Positions 1-10,003 of a stretch of 64,000 nt of DNA are shown here, piece by piece. Both the position numbers and the translations under genes were made by a program. The stretch covers positions 38,489,816 through 38,553,815 of the forward strand of contig OY294044.1 in NCBI GenBank assembly GCA_958510825.1, in the 5' to 3' direction. The stretch comes from Brachypterus glaber (taxonomy: Eukaryota; Arthropoda; Insecta; Coleoptera; Kateretidae). Below the pieces are notes generated by a model that was given only the letters and a program-made list of their open reading frames with translations, had not been told where the DNA came from and searched no databases. Within the stretch, counting starts at the first letter, position 1. Each line of letters begins with the position of its first letter.

Positions 1-458
1 ACTGACAAAGGGTCTAATCGCAAGAGAGACCTTAAAATGGATAACACGGTCGTTTTCTCGATTTTGAATGTTTGCACGATAACAGTACTTTCCCTTCCAT
101 TGGCAGGGGTCGGAAAAGTAAACGTATCGGCTAAGGCCTTTTTTTAATACTTTAGGTTTTAGAATGCTAAACAAATGCTTTGTTTTGCCACTATCTAAGT
201 ATTTCGATTTATTATGCAAATATTTAAACTCTTTTGAGTACCAAATATGGTGCTCAGATCAATTTTGGCAAATTAACTGAGCACCATATATGGTGCTCAT
301 GGCGCTTAACGTGTTAAGAAATTTATAAAGCTAGATGTGGCGTTAAAATATGTTAAAAATTTACAAAATTACTGGTCAAGTAATATTTCGCATAGCATAC
401 CAAAAACGTTACTTACAGGTCCCCGGGGTCCTGTACCGAAGTCAACGTGTTAACGATG
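1..458. other. non-coding AT-rich stretch
   Basis: No coding region is supported. The decamer ATGGTGCTCA occurs three times between 247 and 300, the first two facing each other around a short spacer, which makes a small hairpin. I cannot assign it to a repeat family. Confidence 0.4.
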
Positions 459-629
459 CAGGTCGCTTGCAAAACATCTTTACGATATTTCAAGAACGCT
501 TTGACATAGACTTGAAATTTTGACAAAAAGTTTTTTTGCCACGTTAAAAATCTTTGGTCCAAAATTTAAGTTTCTGAGTCAAACGTTCTTGAAATATCAT
601 ATTGTAAAGTTGTTTTACAAGCAACCTCC
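459..629. mobile_element. small foldback MITE
   Basis: The segment starting GCAGGTCGCTTGCAAAACAT is repeated as its reverse complement at the right end, giving arms of about 50 nt with a few mismatches and a spacer of about 70 nt. There is no ORF. The arms are old, and a target-site duplication is not clear. Confidence 0.55.
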
Positions 630-1504
630 AACATTAATACGACTTTAGAAATATTTAGATGGTAGTCCCTGATAAGTCAGACTAAATAGTTCATCACCGT
701 GCAATATTAAGCGGTTTAAAAATGCAAAATATTCGAATTTTATAAAAAATATATTTATAATGTTTAAATACAAATCATCCTTAATAATAAATAAACCTTA
801 AGTCTAAAAAATAGTACAACCAAAAAAAAAACACTTTTATTTCAGATGGATATATTTTTAAATAAATATTTTTTTAGTTTAGTTAACAAAATTAAAAAAC
901 ACCACCTAAAATTGCATGGTTAAGTTTTTGAGAACTGTAATTTTTAAAAAACTTGCACAGAAAATATATAGCAGTGAAACAAAAATATATTTTTCTTTAT
1001 TATTCCCCCAAAATCGATTATCTAGTGATCAAATGATGTTCTAAAGTCCATTGATAAACTATTGCGCACTAAAGATCAATTCAGGTAACGTATATTTAGT
1101 ACTGCTACTACTAAATTAGTAAATATACTAATAAATTAGTAAATCGTATATATTCACTGTGCAATTTTTTAATATTTATCAAAAAGCAGTAATCAGTTGT
1201 AAAAAAATAACTTAATGCTCAGCTCTATTTAATCAGTTTCTTCGTTTCTTCTGCTGCGAGTCCTGTTCCTGAAAATAAAAAAGCGGAAAATTCAAGTGAA
1301 CTAAATACAAAATAAAAGTTTTTTTTATAAAGCTGCTCCCAGACACACGAAAAGTCCGCCCCCCTTTAACTTTTGAACTGTTTAAGATATCGACTTGAAA
1401 TTTGAAACACAAAAATAAAATAACCTAAATAATTTTTTAGTTTGGCGGTTTTCAAACTGTTTTTTAAGGTTATTTTGGAACGCTGACCTCATTGGTCAAA
1501 ACTG
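630..1504. other. intergenic, no gene seen
   Basis: AT-rich sequence with scattered homopolymers and no ORF or recognised repeat end. The last 60 bases (TTTTAAGGTTATTTTGGAACG and onward) resemble in inverted form the sequence at 21850-21900, so they probably belong to the same repeat family as the next MITE. Confidence 0.4.
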
Positions 1505-1973
1505 AGATCGGTTTCGTGTTCAGCGGCCAAAAGTACATGGGAATGTATATGTCGCACCTCTATATCCAAACAAAGAATACAAAATCATTAAAAATAATGT
1601 CCAATCTTGGATTAAACATAATAATTACTTGATAAACAGTATCTTACCATGGTTTAAAACTTAATACTGTTAAGACTACATGTGTATTTAATCATAATGT
1701 AATATTTTATAATGTTTTAACAATTTAAGTGTAATTTAATAACTTCATAATGTAATTAGAATTTTTTTCATGACATCTGGAGTGCGCACACAAACTTTTA
1801 GTTCATAGTGCACTAAAAAATGTACATTGGTTTATTTTTGTACAAATTAATAAATAAATAAATATATATTTTTTGGTGTGCCTTTGTAATCATCACGTTA
1901 AAAAAATCTTCTGTCCCAGATATGCGACATATACATTCCCATGTATTTTTGGCCGCTAAACACGAATCCAATC
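1505..1973. mobile_element. MITE with ~45-bp terminal inverted repeats
   Basis: The left end contains GTGTTCAGCGGCCAAAAGTA and the right end carries its reverse complement with a few changes (TTTTTGGCCGCTAAACAC). The inverted repeats run about 45-50 bp and include a shared GGGAATGTATATGTCGCA block. The interior has no ORF. The same terminus recurs at about 21908, so it is a family. The superfamily is not determined. Confidence 0.65.
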
Positions 1974-2096
1974 CCAACAAAGCTTGCTTCAGCGGGAAAA
2001 GTTCGGGCCTTTGCCGGCAGTACTGTTCAGTTGCTAGTTAGCCTGTTAATTTGATGTACATTATCGGATTAGTATGAATTTTCCATCATAGGATTA

Positions 2097-2575
2097 TGGG
2101 GCGGCGTGGTCTAGCGGTCTAAATCGCTTGTAGGTAGAGTCTACTTAGTAGACCGTTAGACACAAGAGGCGGTGGTTCTATTCCCCGCGGAGTAGAGGAA
2201 AATTTTTCATTAATTGATTAATTCGACTCTGCTTACCCTATACGCTTTGCAGTCATTTAGTTACGTTGAGTGACACTGCAAATATGGTGAAGTCGCCTAC
2301 CCAGCTACTATAAAGAATTGTGTATCTGCGTTCGTTAAGAACAAGGGGGAATAAGACGGATGCCTAAGGCGGGATGCTAACCACATCACCCCATATCATA
2401 AGATATGCGACATCCGGGTTCGTGGGGACGAGGTTAAGGAAGACGTAACCTTCCTATCGCCAGAAGTTCTGGGCCTAAATGGCCTGTTAATAGCTGAAAA
2501 CAAAGGATTATAATATTGCTCTCTCTAAAATTAACCCACTCCGCCTCCAGCCTTGTGGGTTCATTTTCTTATGGG
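2097..2575 (+). mobile_element. tRNA-derived SINE
   Basis: The head carries a polymerase III A box (TGGTCTAGCGG, 2107-2117) and a B box (GGTTCTATTCC, 2174-2184). Their spacing is wider than in a short tRNA and fits a type II tRNA (Leu or Ser) with a long variable arm. A ~370-bp unrelated body follows. The head does not fold into a clean cloverleaf with a CCA-ready acceptor, so this is a SINE copy and not a functional tRNA gene. The 3' boundary is approximate. Confidence 0.6.
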
Positions 2576-2580
2576 AAAAA

Positions 2581-2650
2581 TCCTAGTTTCATATTTAAAG
2601 TCCAAATCATAAATAACTAGTTTCCTATTTAAAGACCAAACCATAAATAA
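2581..2650. repeat. short tandem duplication (~36 bp x 2)
   Basis: CTAGTTTC(A/C)TATTTAAAG is repeated head to tail, each copy followed by CCAAA/ACCATAAATAA. It lies between the SINE and the next MITE and has no coding content. Confidence 0.6.
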
Positions 2651-2668
2651 TTATTAATGGGAGAGATA

Positions 2669-3237
2669 CAGAGCGGTCCAAAAGTCACCCCCCCCCCTTA
2701 ACTTTTGAACGAGTTGAGATATCGACTTCAAATTTAAAACTCTTAAATAAGACAACCTAAACTATCTTTTACCATATATTTGATACTTTCAGCTCTTAAA
2801 ATGTGGACAGGGAGACATGGGGGGGGGGCATTTTTTTAAACGGAAAGGGGGGTCGAGCGATACTTCATTTTAAAGCAAATAAAATTCTCTATTGGACTGT
2901 ATATTTTTTAATTATTTAAACAATTTTTTAAGGTTTTGATTTTTCAACCTTTTATGCTAAAATTTTTTTTTTTAATTTTTGTCAATTAAAATTAGTTTAA
3001 AAGTATAATTTACGTTTTTTATCACGAAATTAGTAATTTAAAAAAAAAATGTTTTTTTTAGAGAAATGTTGACAAAAATACCCTATTTTAAACCCAAAAA
3101 ATGTTTATAAAAAAAAATTTAAAAATATATAGTTAAATGGAGAATTTCATATTTAAAATGATGTATCACACGACACCCCTTTCCATCTAAAAAAATGTCC
3201 CCCCATGCCCCTTAAGAGCTGAGAGTGTCAAATATAT
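2669..3237. mobile_element. hairpin MITE M1, left and central part
   Basis: M1 is a ~700-bp foldback element present in several copies in this window. It begins CAGAGCGGTCCAAAAGTC after a TA, which is typical of IS630/Tc1/mariner-type non-autonomous elements. This copy runs from its left end through the hairpin centre and stops at TCAAATATAT (3228-3237) inside the right arm. The missing ~110 bp of right arm is found at 19505-19622, so this copy appears to have been split by an insertion. It has no ORF. Confidence 0.75.
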
Positions 3238-3466
3238 AAGGACATAAATTTTTAACTTTAAACAATTTTATAAAATTATTAATTTATTATTTTATCAATC
3301 TAAAAACGTTTTCTTCATCAGCGTGCAGAGTTGACTCTTGGTACTGAAGAGGACCATCAGCCCGAAACTGTCAGTCTACCAATATCACTCTCTACGATGA
3401 TTGGAAAATAGATTGATGGAATAATAAATTAATATTTTTATAATTTTGCTTAAAATTAAAAATGTC
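3238..3466 (+). mobile_element. hammerhead-bearing repeat unit, left copy
   Basis: This unit holds a hammerhead ribozyme flanked by inverted arms of about 58 nt: 3240-3299 and 3407-3466 are imperfect reverse complements, sharing for example TTAATTTATTATT / AATAATAAATTAA. The segment of about 128 bp from TCTAAAAACG to GGAATAATA is repeated in the same orientation at 19374-19502. It encodes no protein. Known hammerhead-bearing retroelements are Penelope-like elements and retrozymes; assignment to either is not possible here because no matching reverse transcriptase is present. Confidence 0.6.
3322..3396 (+). ncRNA. type I hammerhead ribozyme, copy 1
   Basis: All core elements are in order: CTGAAGA (3344-3350), stem II 3351-3363, GAAA (3364-3367), a 2-bp stem III (CT/AG) with loop GTC, and the cleavage triplet GTC ending at 3376. 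Inner helix I is perfect (TTGGTA 3338-3343 with TACCAA 3377-3382). An outer helix of 10 positions (3322-3331 with 3387-3396) has one mismatch and one wobble, separated from the inner helix by an internal loop, as in natural hammerheads with loop-loop contacts. Stem II has an A/C mismatch after two G-C pairs and may be weakened. Self-cleavage between 3376 and 3377 is predicted from known structure and is untested. Confidence 0.85.
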
Positions 3467-3539
3467 TGTATTTATTAATTCTACGTCTAACCACACGTTA
3501 TAGTTCGGGGCATAAGGAAAAAAAAGTCAGTTTGTGATA

Positions 3540-4145
3540 CCACTCCTTAATTTTAAGGGTGTGTTTTAGACATAATATAGTGTAAAAAACCGCCGGGAGA
3601 CAAGCTGTGATTTGATTGGTTCATAATTTATGACGTCATCAAAATGGCGGTTTTCCATCGTGCTTCGTATCTTTTAAACTGAAATAGCTCAGTAAATAAC
3701 AAATCGATTTTATCACTGTTGGTCTCATTTTAAACACACTTTTTTGCTCTTTAAAATGATATATTAAAGACTTATTAAACTTTTTTAAAATATAGTAGTA
3801 TACGATGAAATATATAAAAAACGTAAATTTCATTTTTACCGATTTTTGAAAATTTGTGTAAAAAAAATTATAAAAGATACCGGTTTGAAATTGTTAAAGT
3901 AAGTTATACACATAAATGACTATAAATCCGCCGGGAGACAAGCTGTCAAATTGACAGGAAAAAATTTATGACGTCATCAAGACACCGGATTAAAAAAAAA
4001 TCACTTTAAATATCTCAAAAAGTACTTGCCCGATTTCATTGTTCTTGGTCTCATTTTAATTATCTACTATTTTTCTACAAAATATTTTCTGTAAGTTTAG
4101 ACTTGTCTTTTTGGATACAGTAGTTGATATTTATTAGATTTATTG
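3540..4145 (+). repeat. satellite-like repeat X, two ~340-bp units
   Basis: CCGCCGGGAGACAAGCTGT occurs at about 3590 and again at about 3930, each followed by TTTATGACGTCATCAA, and later by TTGGTCTCATTTTAA. This gives two head-to-tail units of about 340 bp. Three more units lie in the opposite orientation at 16580-19130. Each well-preserved unit holds the 8-bp palindrome TGACGTCA. Small ORFs here are incidental. Confidence 0.65.
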
Positions 4146-4162
4146 AAATAAAACACGATGTG

Positions 4163-4378
4163 TTAGATACGAAGTATATTAAAGAACTAAACTGTGAGAA
4201 CTTGTACAAAGATATTTATCAAAAAGTTTCTTAAATACTTATGTAAAAATTTAACTTATTGAAATGGTAAACATTTCTTTTATATGAGTCATACACAGAT
4301 GGTCTAAACTTTATATTTGAATTTCCTAAACTGAAAATAAATGCAATTAATTAGTATTTTTTTTGTACTATTTCAACA
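4163..4378 (-). repeat. probable Copia 3' LTR
   Basis: Read on the minus strand, a purine-rich tract (GAGTGGGAG) is followed directly by TGTTGAAATAGTAC, the usual start of insect Copia LTRs. The segment ends with TATCTAACA, giving TGTT...AACA termini. It lies just downstream of the Copia coding remnant. The inner boundary at 4378 is well supported; the outer boundary is a guess from the TG/CA rule. Confidence 0.55.
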
Positions 4379-4480
4379 CTCCCACTCAAAATAAATACTA
4401 TAAACTTAGTCTAAACCTATACATATTAATAAATGTATATTTATTTAGAGCAAATAACAAATTCAAAAAAAAAACTTATT

Positions 4481-5143
4481 CTATTCAATTCTTTTTCTTA
4501 ATAAGCAAAAACGTTGAGCTGGAAGGCCCTTTGTAAACGTGTCCACTAATTGGTCACATGTGGGAATATAATTTACAATAATTAAACCTTTTTGTATCTT
4601 TTCTCTAGTGAAATGATATTTGATATCTATGTGCTTGGACTTTCTATGATTGGTTGGATTATTTGCAATGCTGATGCAGCTAGTATTATCTTCATATATG
4701 GGAATTAGTTTGTTTATACTTAGATTAATACTTTCAAGTAATTATTTAAGTCAAATAGCCTCCCTGACAGCTTCAAAAAGAGCCATGTACTCAGCTTCAG
4801 TAGATGAAGCCGCTACTGTATTTTGCTTTCTACTGTTCCATGACTTTTGTAATATATTACAAATAAATATATAAATAAATAAATAATAATAAATTGTACA
4901 GTTGTCAAAAACTTGAAACTTGTCATCTTCACTACTCGCCCAATCTGCATCAGTATAACCAATAAGAGTATCTGTGTAATTACCCTTAGTATAGCTTCAA
5001 ATCTAGTGTACCTTTAACGTATCTTAAAATACGCTTTAGGCATTTCCATAATTCACTATTATTTTTATTTTGATATCTGCTTAATATACCAACGGCAATA
5101 CACAGATCTAGACGTGTACATAAAATGGCGTACATCAGGCAAC
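4481..5143 (-). pseudogene. Copia polyprotein C-terminus (RT end and RNase H), remnant
   Basis: Minus-strand translation gives typical Copia sequence: GCLMYAILCTRLDLCIAVG and LKRILRYVKGTLDLK from the end of the reverse transcriptase, then GYTDADWASSEDD at the start of RNase H, SSTEAEYMALFEAVREA (catalytic Glu), NNPTNHRKSKHIDIKYHF, and a C-terminus ending LLRKRIE before TAG at 4481. A short AT-rich stretch (4855-4895) replaces the expected sequence between DADWAS and the Glu motif, breaking the frame. The upstream end stops abruptly where Gypsy sequence begins. The copy is dead. Together with the gag remnant at 14600-15137 on the same strand it may be one element pulled apart. Confidence 0.85.
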
Positions 5144-5332
5144 CTATTAGGTTGCTACAGGGTGCCTTACAATCTTAGTCAGAAGAAGAACTTCACCTGG
5201 ACAACACCTTAGCTCGCCTGGACCACCATCACTCCATGATCCATTAACGGGAGATACGGTACTTCCAATAAACAACGGAACAATCCATAAGAGAGACTTG
5301 GAGACCCAACAAACACCCAGAAAGAGCCCGCC

Positions 5333-6166
5333 ATGCAAAAGTCCAGTGAAGCCGAAGCCGAATCACCCACGTCACCAAAGTTAAGTAACCATTATATTTT
5401 ATCAAAGGATGATCTAAGTGATTTATTATTACAAATTTCTCGTTCAAATACTTTAGCTAATAACCGGGGTGGGGTAAATTCTTATAACAATGATCAGGGT
5501 GGGGCAAATTTTGTTAATAAGGGAAGTGTAAATTTTTTAAACCCTACCGATCAGGGGCATAGGGCTTTGGGTCATAATCAAATTAGTGGTCAAAACAATA
5601 ATTTTTATCAAAATCAAACTGTGTCTAATAATCAAAATTTAAATAGCCAAAGTAGTGTTAATGGGGGCTCAGCAAATGCAAATTTATTTAAAAAGGCATT
5701 AGATCTTCCAGTTTTCGAGGAAAACGGAAATTTATATCCCGTGGATTTTATTAATAATTTAGATTTTTTTTTCGATGTTAGAAACATCCCATATCGTATT
5801 TTAGTAGCCTCAAATTCAAATCTTTTTAAAGGTTCAGTTGCTTTGTGGGCTAATGCATAAATGCACAATTTTAACACATACGAGGAGTTTAAAAGGGAAT
5901 TTTTAAAAAATTATTGGGGCACTGGAAACCAACTTAGAGTAAAAACGAAATTAGAAATGGGTAGGCATAGGGAAGGTACCTCCTATGTGGACCATTTTAA
6001 CCAATATGTGGGAATGGCGAAATATTTGGACCCAGCATACGACAATAGAACATTAATTTCAATAATAGCTCGGCACTTTAACCCTAATATTGCTTCAATA
6101 TTATTCGATTGTGATTGTCCAAAAGTGGCGTTATCCAAATTAAAACAAGCCGATTATAATAACTAA
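5333..6166 (+). pseudogene. Gypsy gag, interrupted by one stop
   Basis: Two consecutive ORFs in the same frame are separated by a single TAA (5858-5860). The first 175 residues are Asn/Gly/Gln-rich and low in complexity, ending in a capsid-like LPVFEENGNLYPVDFINNL stretch. The next 101 residues (YEEFKREFLKNYWGTGNQL, YVDHFNQYVGMAKYLDP) look like a retrotransposon Gag capsid domain. No zinc knuckle is seen; the following 300 bp is Asn-rich and out of frame. The single stop could be recent. I infer Gag from position and from the YEEFKREF-type motif. Confidence 0.7.
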
Positions 6167-6516
6167 TTACAATAAAAATACGTCCAATTTTTTTTTTTTT
6201 TAAATCAAAATTTCAACGAAAACCATAATAAAAATTCAAAATTTTCAAATTATAGCCACCCTAATGCACACACAAATCATTATCAAAATAAAAACACATC
6301 AGCTGATAAAAACTATGTTTTAGGAAAAAAATTTAACGGCAACTCTCAAACAACAATAAATGCTGTGGAGATGCTTAAACACTGTTCGGAAAACGAGGAA
6401 GGCCCTTCAGACTAGGTTCGACTGGAGGGGATGACCAGGACCAACACCATAAAATAGGTACCAGAATCCCTACTGGAGGACGACTGTGACTTCGACCATA
6501 GTTTTTCTGAGGACCG

Positions 6517-6717
6517 ATGTCCGATAATTTCTGTAAGAATCATATATTTTTTGCTTTAATTGACACGGGTTCACAAGTGTCTGCTTTTTCGAGTGAGGTA
6601 TGGTCACGTTTATCTGAATTTTACCATTTAATACCCTATTTCCCTTGCACAGCAGTCAGAGTGGGGGGTGCTTTTAAAGGAAAAATAAAGTCGTGTTACA
6701 AGCAAATTTACCAGTAG
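6517..6717 (+). pseudogene. Gypsy aspartic protease fragment
   Basis: FALIDTGSQVSAFSSEVW contains the D-T-G active-site triad of retropepsins, followed by a flap-like segment (VRVGGAFKGKI). The frame is broken at both sides: the upstream linker is in another frame, and the downstream part (LTLGIDFLRLTKACVDL, the usual second conserved block) continues in the frame of the next ORF. It acts by cleaving the polyprotein in intact relatives. Confidence 0.75.
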
Positions 6718-7739
6718 TATTCGAAAATAGCAATTATAAAAAAACTACCAATCATGAATTTTTATTAATAAATCAACTATCTTTTCCTTTAACCTTAGGA
6801 ATCGATTTTCTACGACTAACAAAAGCTTGTGTAGATTTACTACATAGGAGAATAGTTTGTAAAATAGATGACATTTTTCTTGAAATTCCGGAAAATATCG
6901 AGGAGCATATTTTGGCGAATGCGCCCGATATGCATATTAAAAATACAAAAAATCCCAGTTTGTCTGTCTTAGAAATAGATATCGATAACAAACCCAAATT
7001 TTTAACAAGCTGCACAGTCGATAATAATGATTTTACAAAATTTGTAGAAAATACTAATTTAAACAAAAAAGAGAAAAATAGTTTGTTGGACTTATTAAAT
7101 GATTATGCAGATATATTTTCGGATATACCTGGTAAAACAATGCTTTATGAACACGAAATACATTTAAAAGACGAAAGTGAATTTTTTATAAAACCATATC
7201 CCATTCCCCATGCCCATAGAGCGGAGATAGACAAAATAACCAAAGAACTAGAAGCACAGGATATAATAGAAAGGGCAGCTACGCCCTATGTTTCGCCTTT
7301 AATGGTAACTAAAAAAAAAGGGAGGGAAGGCATAAGAGTCTGCTTAGACGCACGTCACTTAAATTCACGAATGTATTCCGAACACGAACAACCTCGAACG
7401 ATTGAAGAAATAGTAAATAATTTATTTGGAAAACCATTTATGACGTCACTCGATATGTCACAGAGTTATCTACAAATCCCAATTAAAAAAACTCATAGAA
7501 AGTTTACAGGTTTTATGATAAATAACAAAACCTACGTCTTTAAACGTCTTCCATTTGGATTAAAATCAGCCGTTAGCTCTTTTACCCGCTTTATGTCCAT
7601 TCTATTTGGGGAAGATTTTGAAGATTTCGTTTCTAATTTTATTGACGATTTATTGGTAGCATCTCGCACTTTTTCAGAACATTTATTGCATTTAAAAAAA
7701 GTATTTATACAAATAAGAAAAAACTTTGAAAATTTCTAA
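6693..7739 (+). pseudogene. Gypsy reverse transcriptase
   Basis: This is the longest intact stretch of the element (348 codons). It begins with the end of the protease (LGIDFLR), then a linker, then the RT fingers and palm: IKPYPIPHAHRAEI, SPLMVTKKKG, RVCLDARHLNSRMYSEHE, TSLDMSQSYLQIPI (first catalytic Asp), KRLPFGLKSAVSSFTRFM and the active-site box FIDDLLVAS with two Asp residues. It ends early at TAA 7737-7739, after which the thumb continues in another frame. The FIDD box in place of YIDD is common in Gypsy relatives. Confidence 0.9.
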
Positions 7740-8460
7740 ATGTACGTTTTGAAAACCAGAAATACCCTTTTTGGGGTACATGGTGTCGGCAATGTGTTAT
7801 AAACCAGATCTAAGTAGGGTGCAAGGGGTACAAGATTTTGAAACTCCCAAAAATGTCAAGGAATTGCAGGCATTTTTGGGCCTAATAAATTTCGATAGGG
7901 CCTTTTGCAAAAATCTTTCGGATTTAACAGCCCCTTTATTTAGTTTATTAAAAAAAGGTACAAGATGGGAATGGTCGCCTAAACACGACGAAGCATTTAA
8001 TGAAATTAAAAACTTAATAAAAAAAGCAACACTGTTGTACCACCCTAACCCAGAAATGGAATTTTTTGTGGCCACCGACAGTAGTTTAAAAGGTTTAGGT
8101 GCTTGCTTGTATCAAATGAAGGGGAAACCGTAAAATCGTTGCTTGGGCTAGTCGAAAATTGCTAGATAGGGAAACCAGGTTCAATATAAAATAATTAGAA
8201 ATTGTTTCTTTAGTTTTCGCATTAACAAAATGGAAAGAAATTTTACTAGGACGGGATTTCACAATGTTAACCGATAACCGGGCGGCCTCATACATTATGA
8301 GCTGCCGGATGTTAAACCCGTGGGTCGCACGATGGTGTATGTATTTACAACAATTTTCTTTTAAACTTTCCCATATCTCGGGTAAAACAAATACTGTGCC
8401 AGATACACTTAGTCGATACGCTTGTACACGGTTGCCGACCCCTGAAAATAAAACTTTTAA
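7740..8460 (+). pseudogene. Gypsy RT thumb and RNase H
   Basis: The RT connection (LQAFLGLINFDRAFCKNLSD, SPKHDEAFNEIKNLI) leads to FFVATDSSLKGLGACLYQ, the first Asp motif of Ty3-type RNase H. A frameshift near 8131 and a stop near 8192 interrupt it. It resumes with FTMLTDNRAASYIM (the second Asp motif) and SHISGKTNTVPDTLSRYA, the typical end of RNase H. It would remove the RNA strand during reverse transcription in a working copy. Confidence 0.85.
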
Positions 8461-8652
8461 AATCTTGGCAAATTTTTTGTTACCAACGCCAATTATTAAA
8501 TATTGTAAAAATATAGCTACGCATCAACAAAATGATGAAAAGTTAAAAAATATGATAACAACTTCACCTAATGACGAAAAACTCAAACAAAAATTTATTA
8601 TACATAATAATATCCTATACCAAATAGGAAATGAATCAGAAACCGATAAACT

Positions 8653-9652
8653 TTGTATACCAAAAAATCTTATTACGGACTTTATAAATGCCTATCACAT
8701 CACTTTAGGCCACTTCGGCATATACAAACTTTTACCGCAATGCGCCGTGAAATTTGGTTTCAGAATATGCACAGACTAGTTAAAAAAACTTTAAAAATCT
8801 GTGAAATTTGCCAAAAATCCAAAACTTGTAAGTTACCAAAACCAGCTCATCAAGCTATAGTTCCGGCGGATAAAAACGATTTAGTGGCCATAGATTTTCT
8901 AGGACCTCTAATTCGTAGCAGGGGAGGCGCGCAATATTTGCTGGTGGTATTAAATGTGTTCACGAAACATGTGAAACTTTACCCTGTCAAAAAAGCAACT
9001 ACAAAAGTTATAATTAATAAGTTAACTACGGATTATTTTCAAAAAAATTCTGTCCCAAAAAGGTTACTTAGTGATCAGGGTACGCAAATGACAGCAAAAG
9101 CGTACAAGGAGGCCTTTACAGCACTAAATATAAAGTTAATTTACTGTTCGGTAAGACACGCGTGCGCAAACAGTAGTGAGAGGGTGATGAAGGAATTGGG
9201 GCGCAAAATGGGCAATGGAAATCCCTAAGATCGAGCAACTACTTAACTCGGTTACGCACGAATCTACGGGATTTTCACCTAACGAACTCAAATACGGAGA
9301 ACCACCTCCATCCTTTTTACCAAATATATTAACACCTCCAGCCGTGACATACCTGCCGCTCGTAAATTGATCCTAGCAAAAGAATTGCTACACAGAAAAT
9401 CTGGAAAAAGAAAATAAAAAAAACCAAGGTAAACCCTATGAACCCTTCATCATAGGCGATTTGGTCTTGCTGAAGACAAACCCCCAGTCTTCAGCTTTCA
9501 AAGAACAAACGAAAAAAATGTTATTGTTGTTTGAGGGCCCATATAAGATTAAAAAAAATACTAGCCAGTGCACATTTTTATTAACGGATCCTGATAACAA
9601 TAAAGAAAGAGGATGGTTTCGTGCCTCCCATCTAAAACGTTTTTACAAGTAG
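8653..9652 (+). pseudogene. Gypsy integrase, frameshifted
   Basis: The His/Cys zinc-binding domain spans a frameshift near 8740 (HITLGHFGIYK in one frame, ICEICQKSKTC in the next). The catalytic core follows with its three acidic positions: VAIDFLGPL (Asp), RLLSDQGTQMT (Asp) and SSERVMKELG (Glu). After TAA at 9226-9228 the C-terminal part continues in another frame (STGFSPNELKYGEPPPSF), then from about 9461 a C-terminal domain with LLLFEGPYKIKKN and WFRASHLKRFYK, the usual integrase end, closing at 9652. At least three lesions make it inactive. Confidence 0.85.
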
Positions 9653-9660
9653 GAAAATTT

Positions 9661-10003
9661 TAAATGTGTTTGTTCTGTATAGTCCTATTTATTTTTTTTA
9701 ATTTAAATTATTTAATTATAGGGTAATGTTTTTAATTAATTTTAATGTTTTTTTTTTATCAAAAGTTAACATAATTTATATAAATACTAAAGAAAGCTAA
9801 CTAAAACGCATATTTTATTTTTTTATATTAGCAATTTTTTACATTTAATAATTAGCAAAAAATAAATAGATACACAATACTTTTTAATAGCTGTAAGGTA
9901 CTTAATTAAAATATTATAAGTTAAATATTTATATTCTCACATTTATTTAATATAGGTATAAGTTTTTTTTGGTTGTCTATGTTAGATAGATTTTTCATTA
10001 AAA
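9661..10003. other. AT-rich spacer
   Basis: Very AT-rich, with no ORF or repeat end that I recognise. It separates the Gypsy remnant from the LINE and probably holds the 5' UTR of the latter. Confidence 0.4.

Larger units (their letters stand above)
5145..9660 (+). mobile_element. decayed Ty3/Gypsy LTR retrotransposon
   Basis: Gag, protease, reverse transcriptase, RNase H and integrase follow in the Ty3/Gypsy order on the plus strand, all broken by stops and frameshifts (coding pieces lie in all three frames). No LTR pair was found: the sequence before 5333 and after 9655 shows no long shared stretch, so both LTRs are lost or strongly diverged. It lies inside the Copia remnant. No envelope-like ORF is present. 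Confidence 0.85.

Noticed and set aside
4650..4874. 74-codon plus-strand ORF
   Set aside because: It is the complement of Copia RNase H, which has clear family motifs on the minus strand.
5333..9652. Possible infectious-type Gypsy (with envelope)
   Set aside because: No third ORF follows integrase, and all genes are broken.
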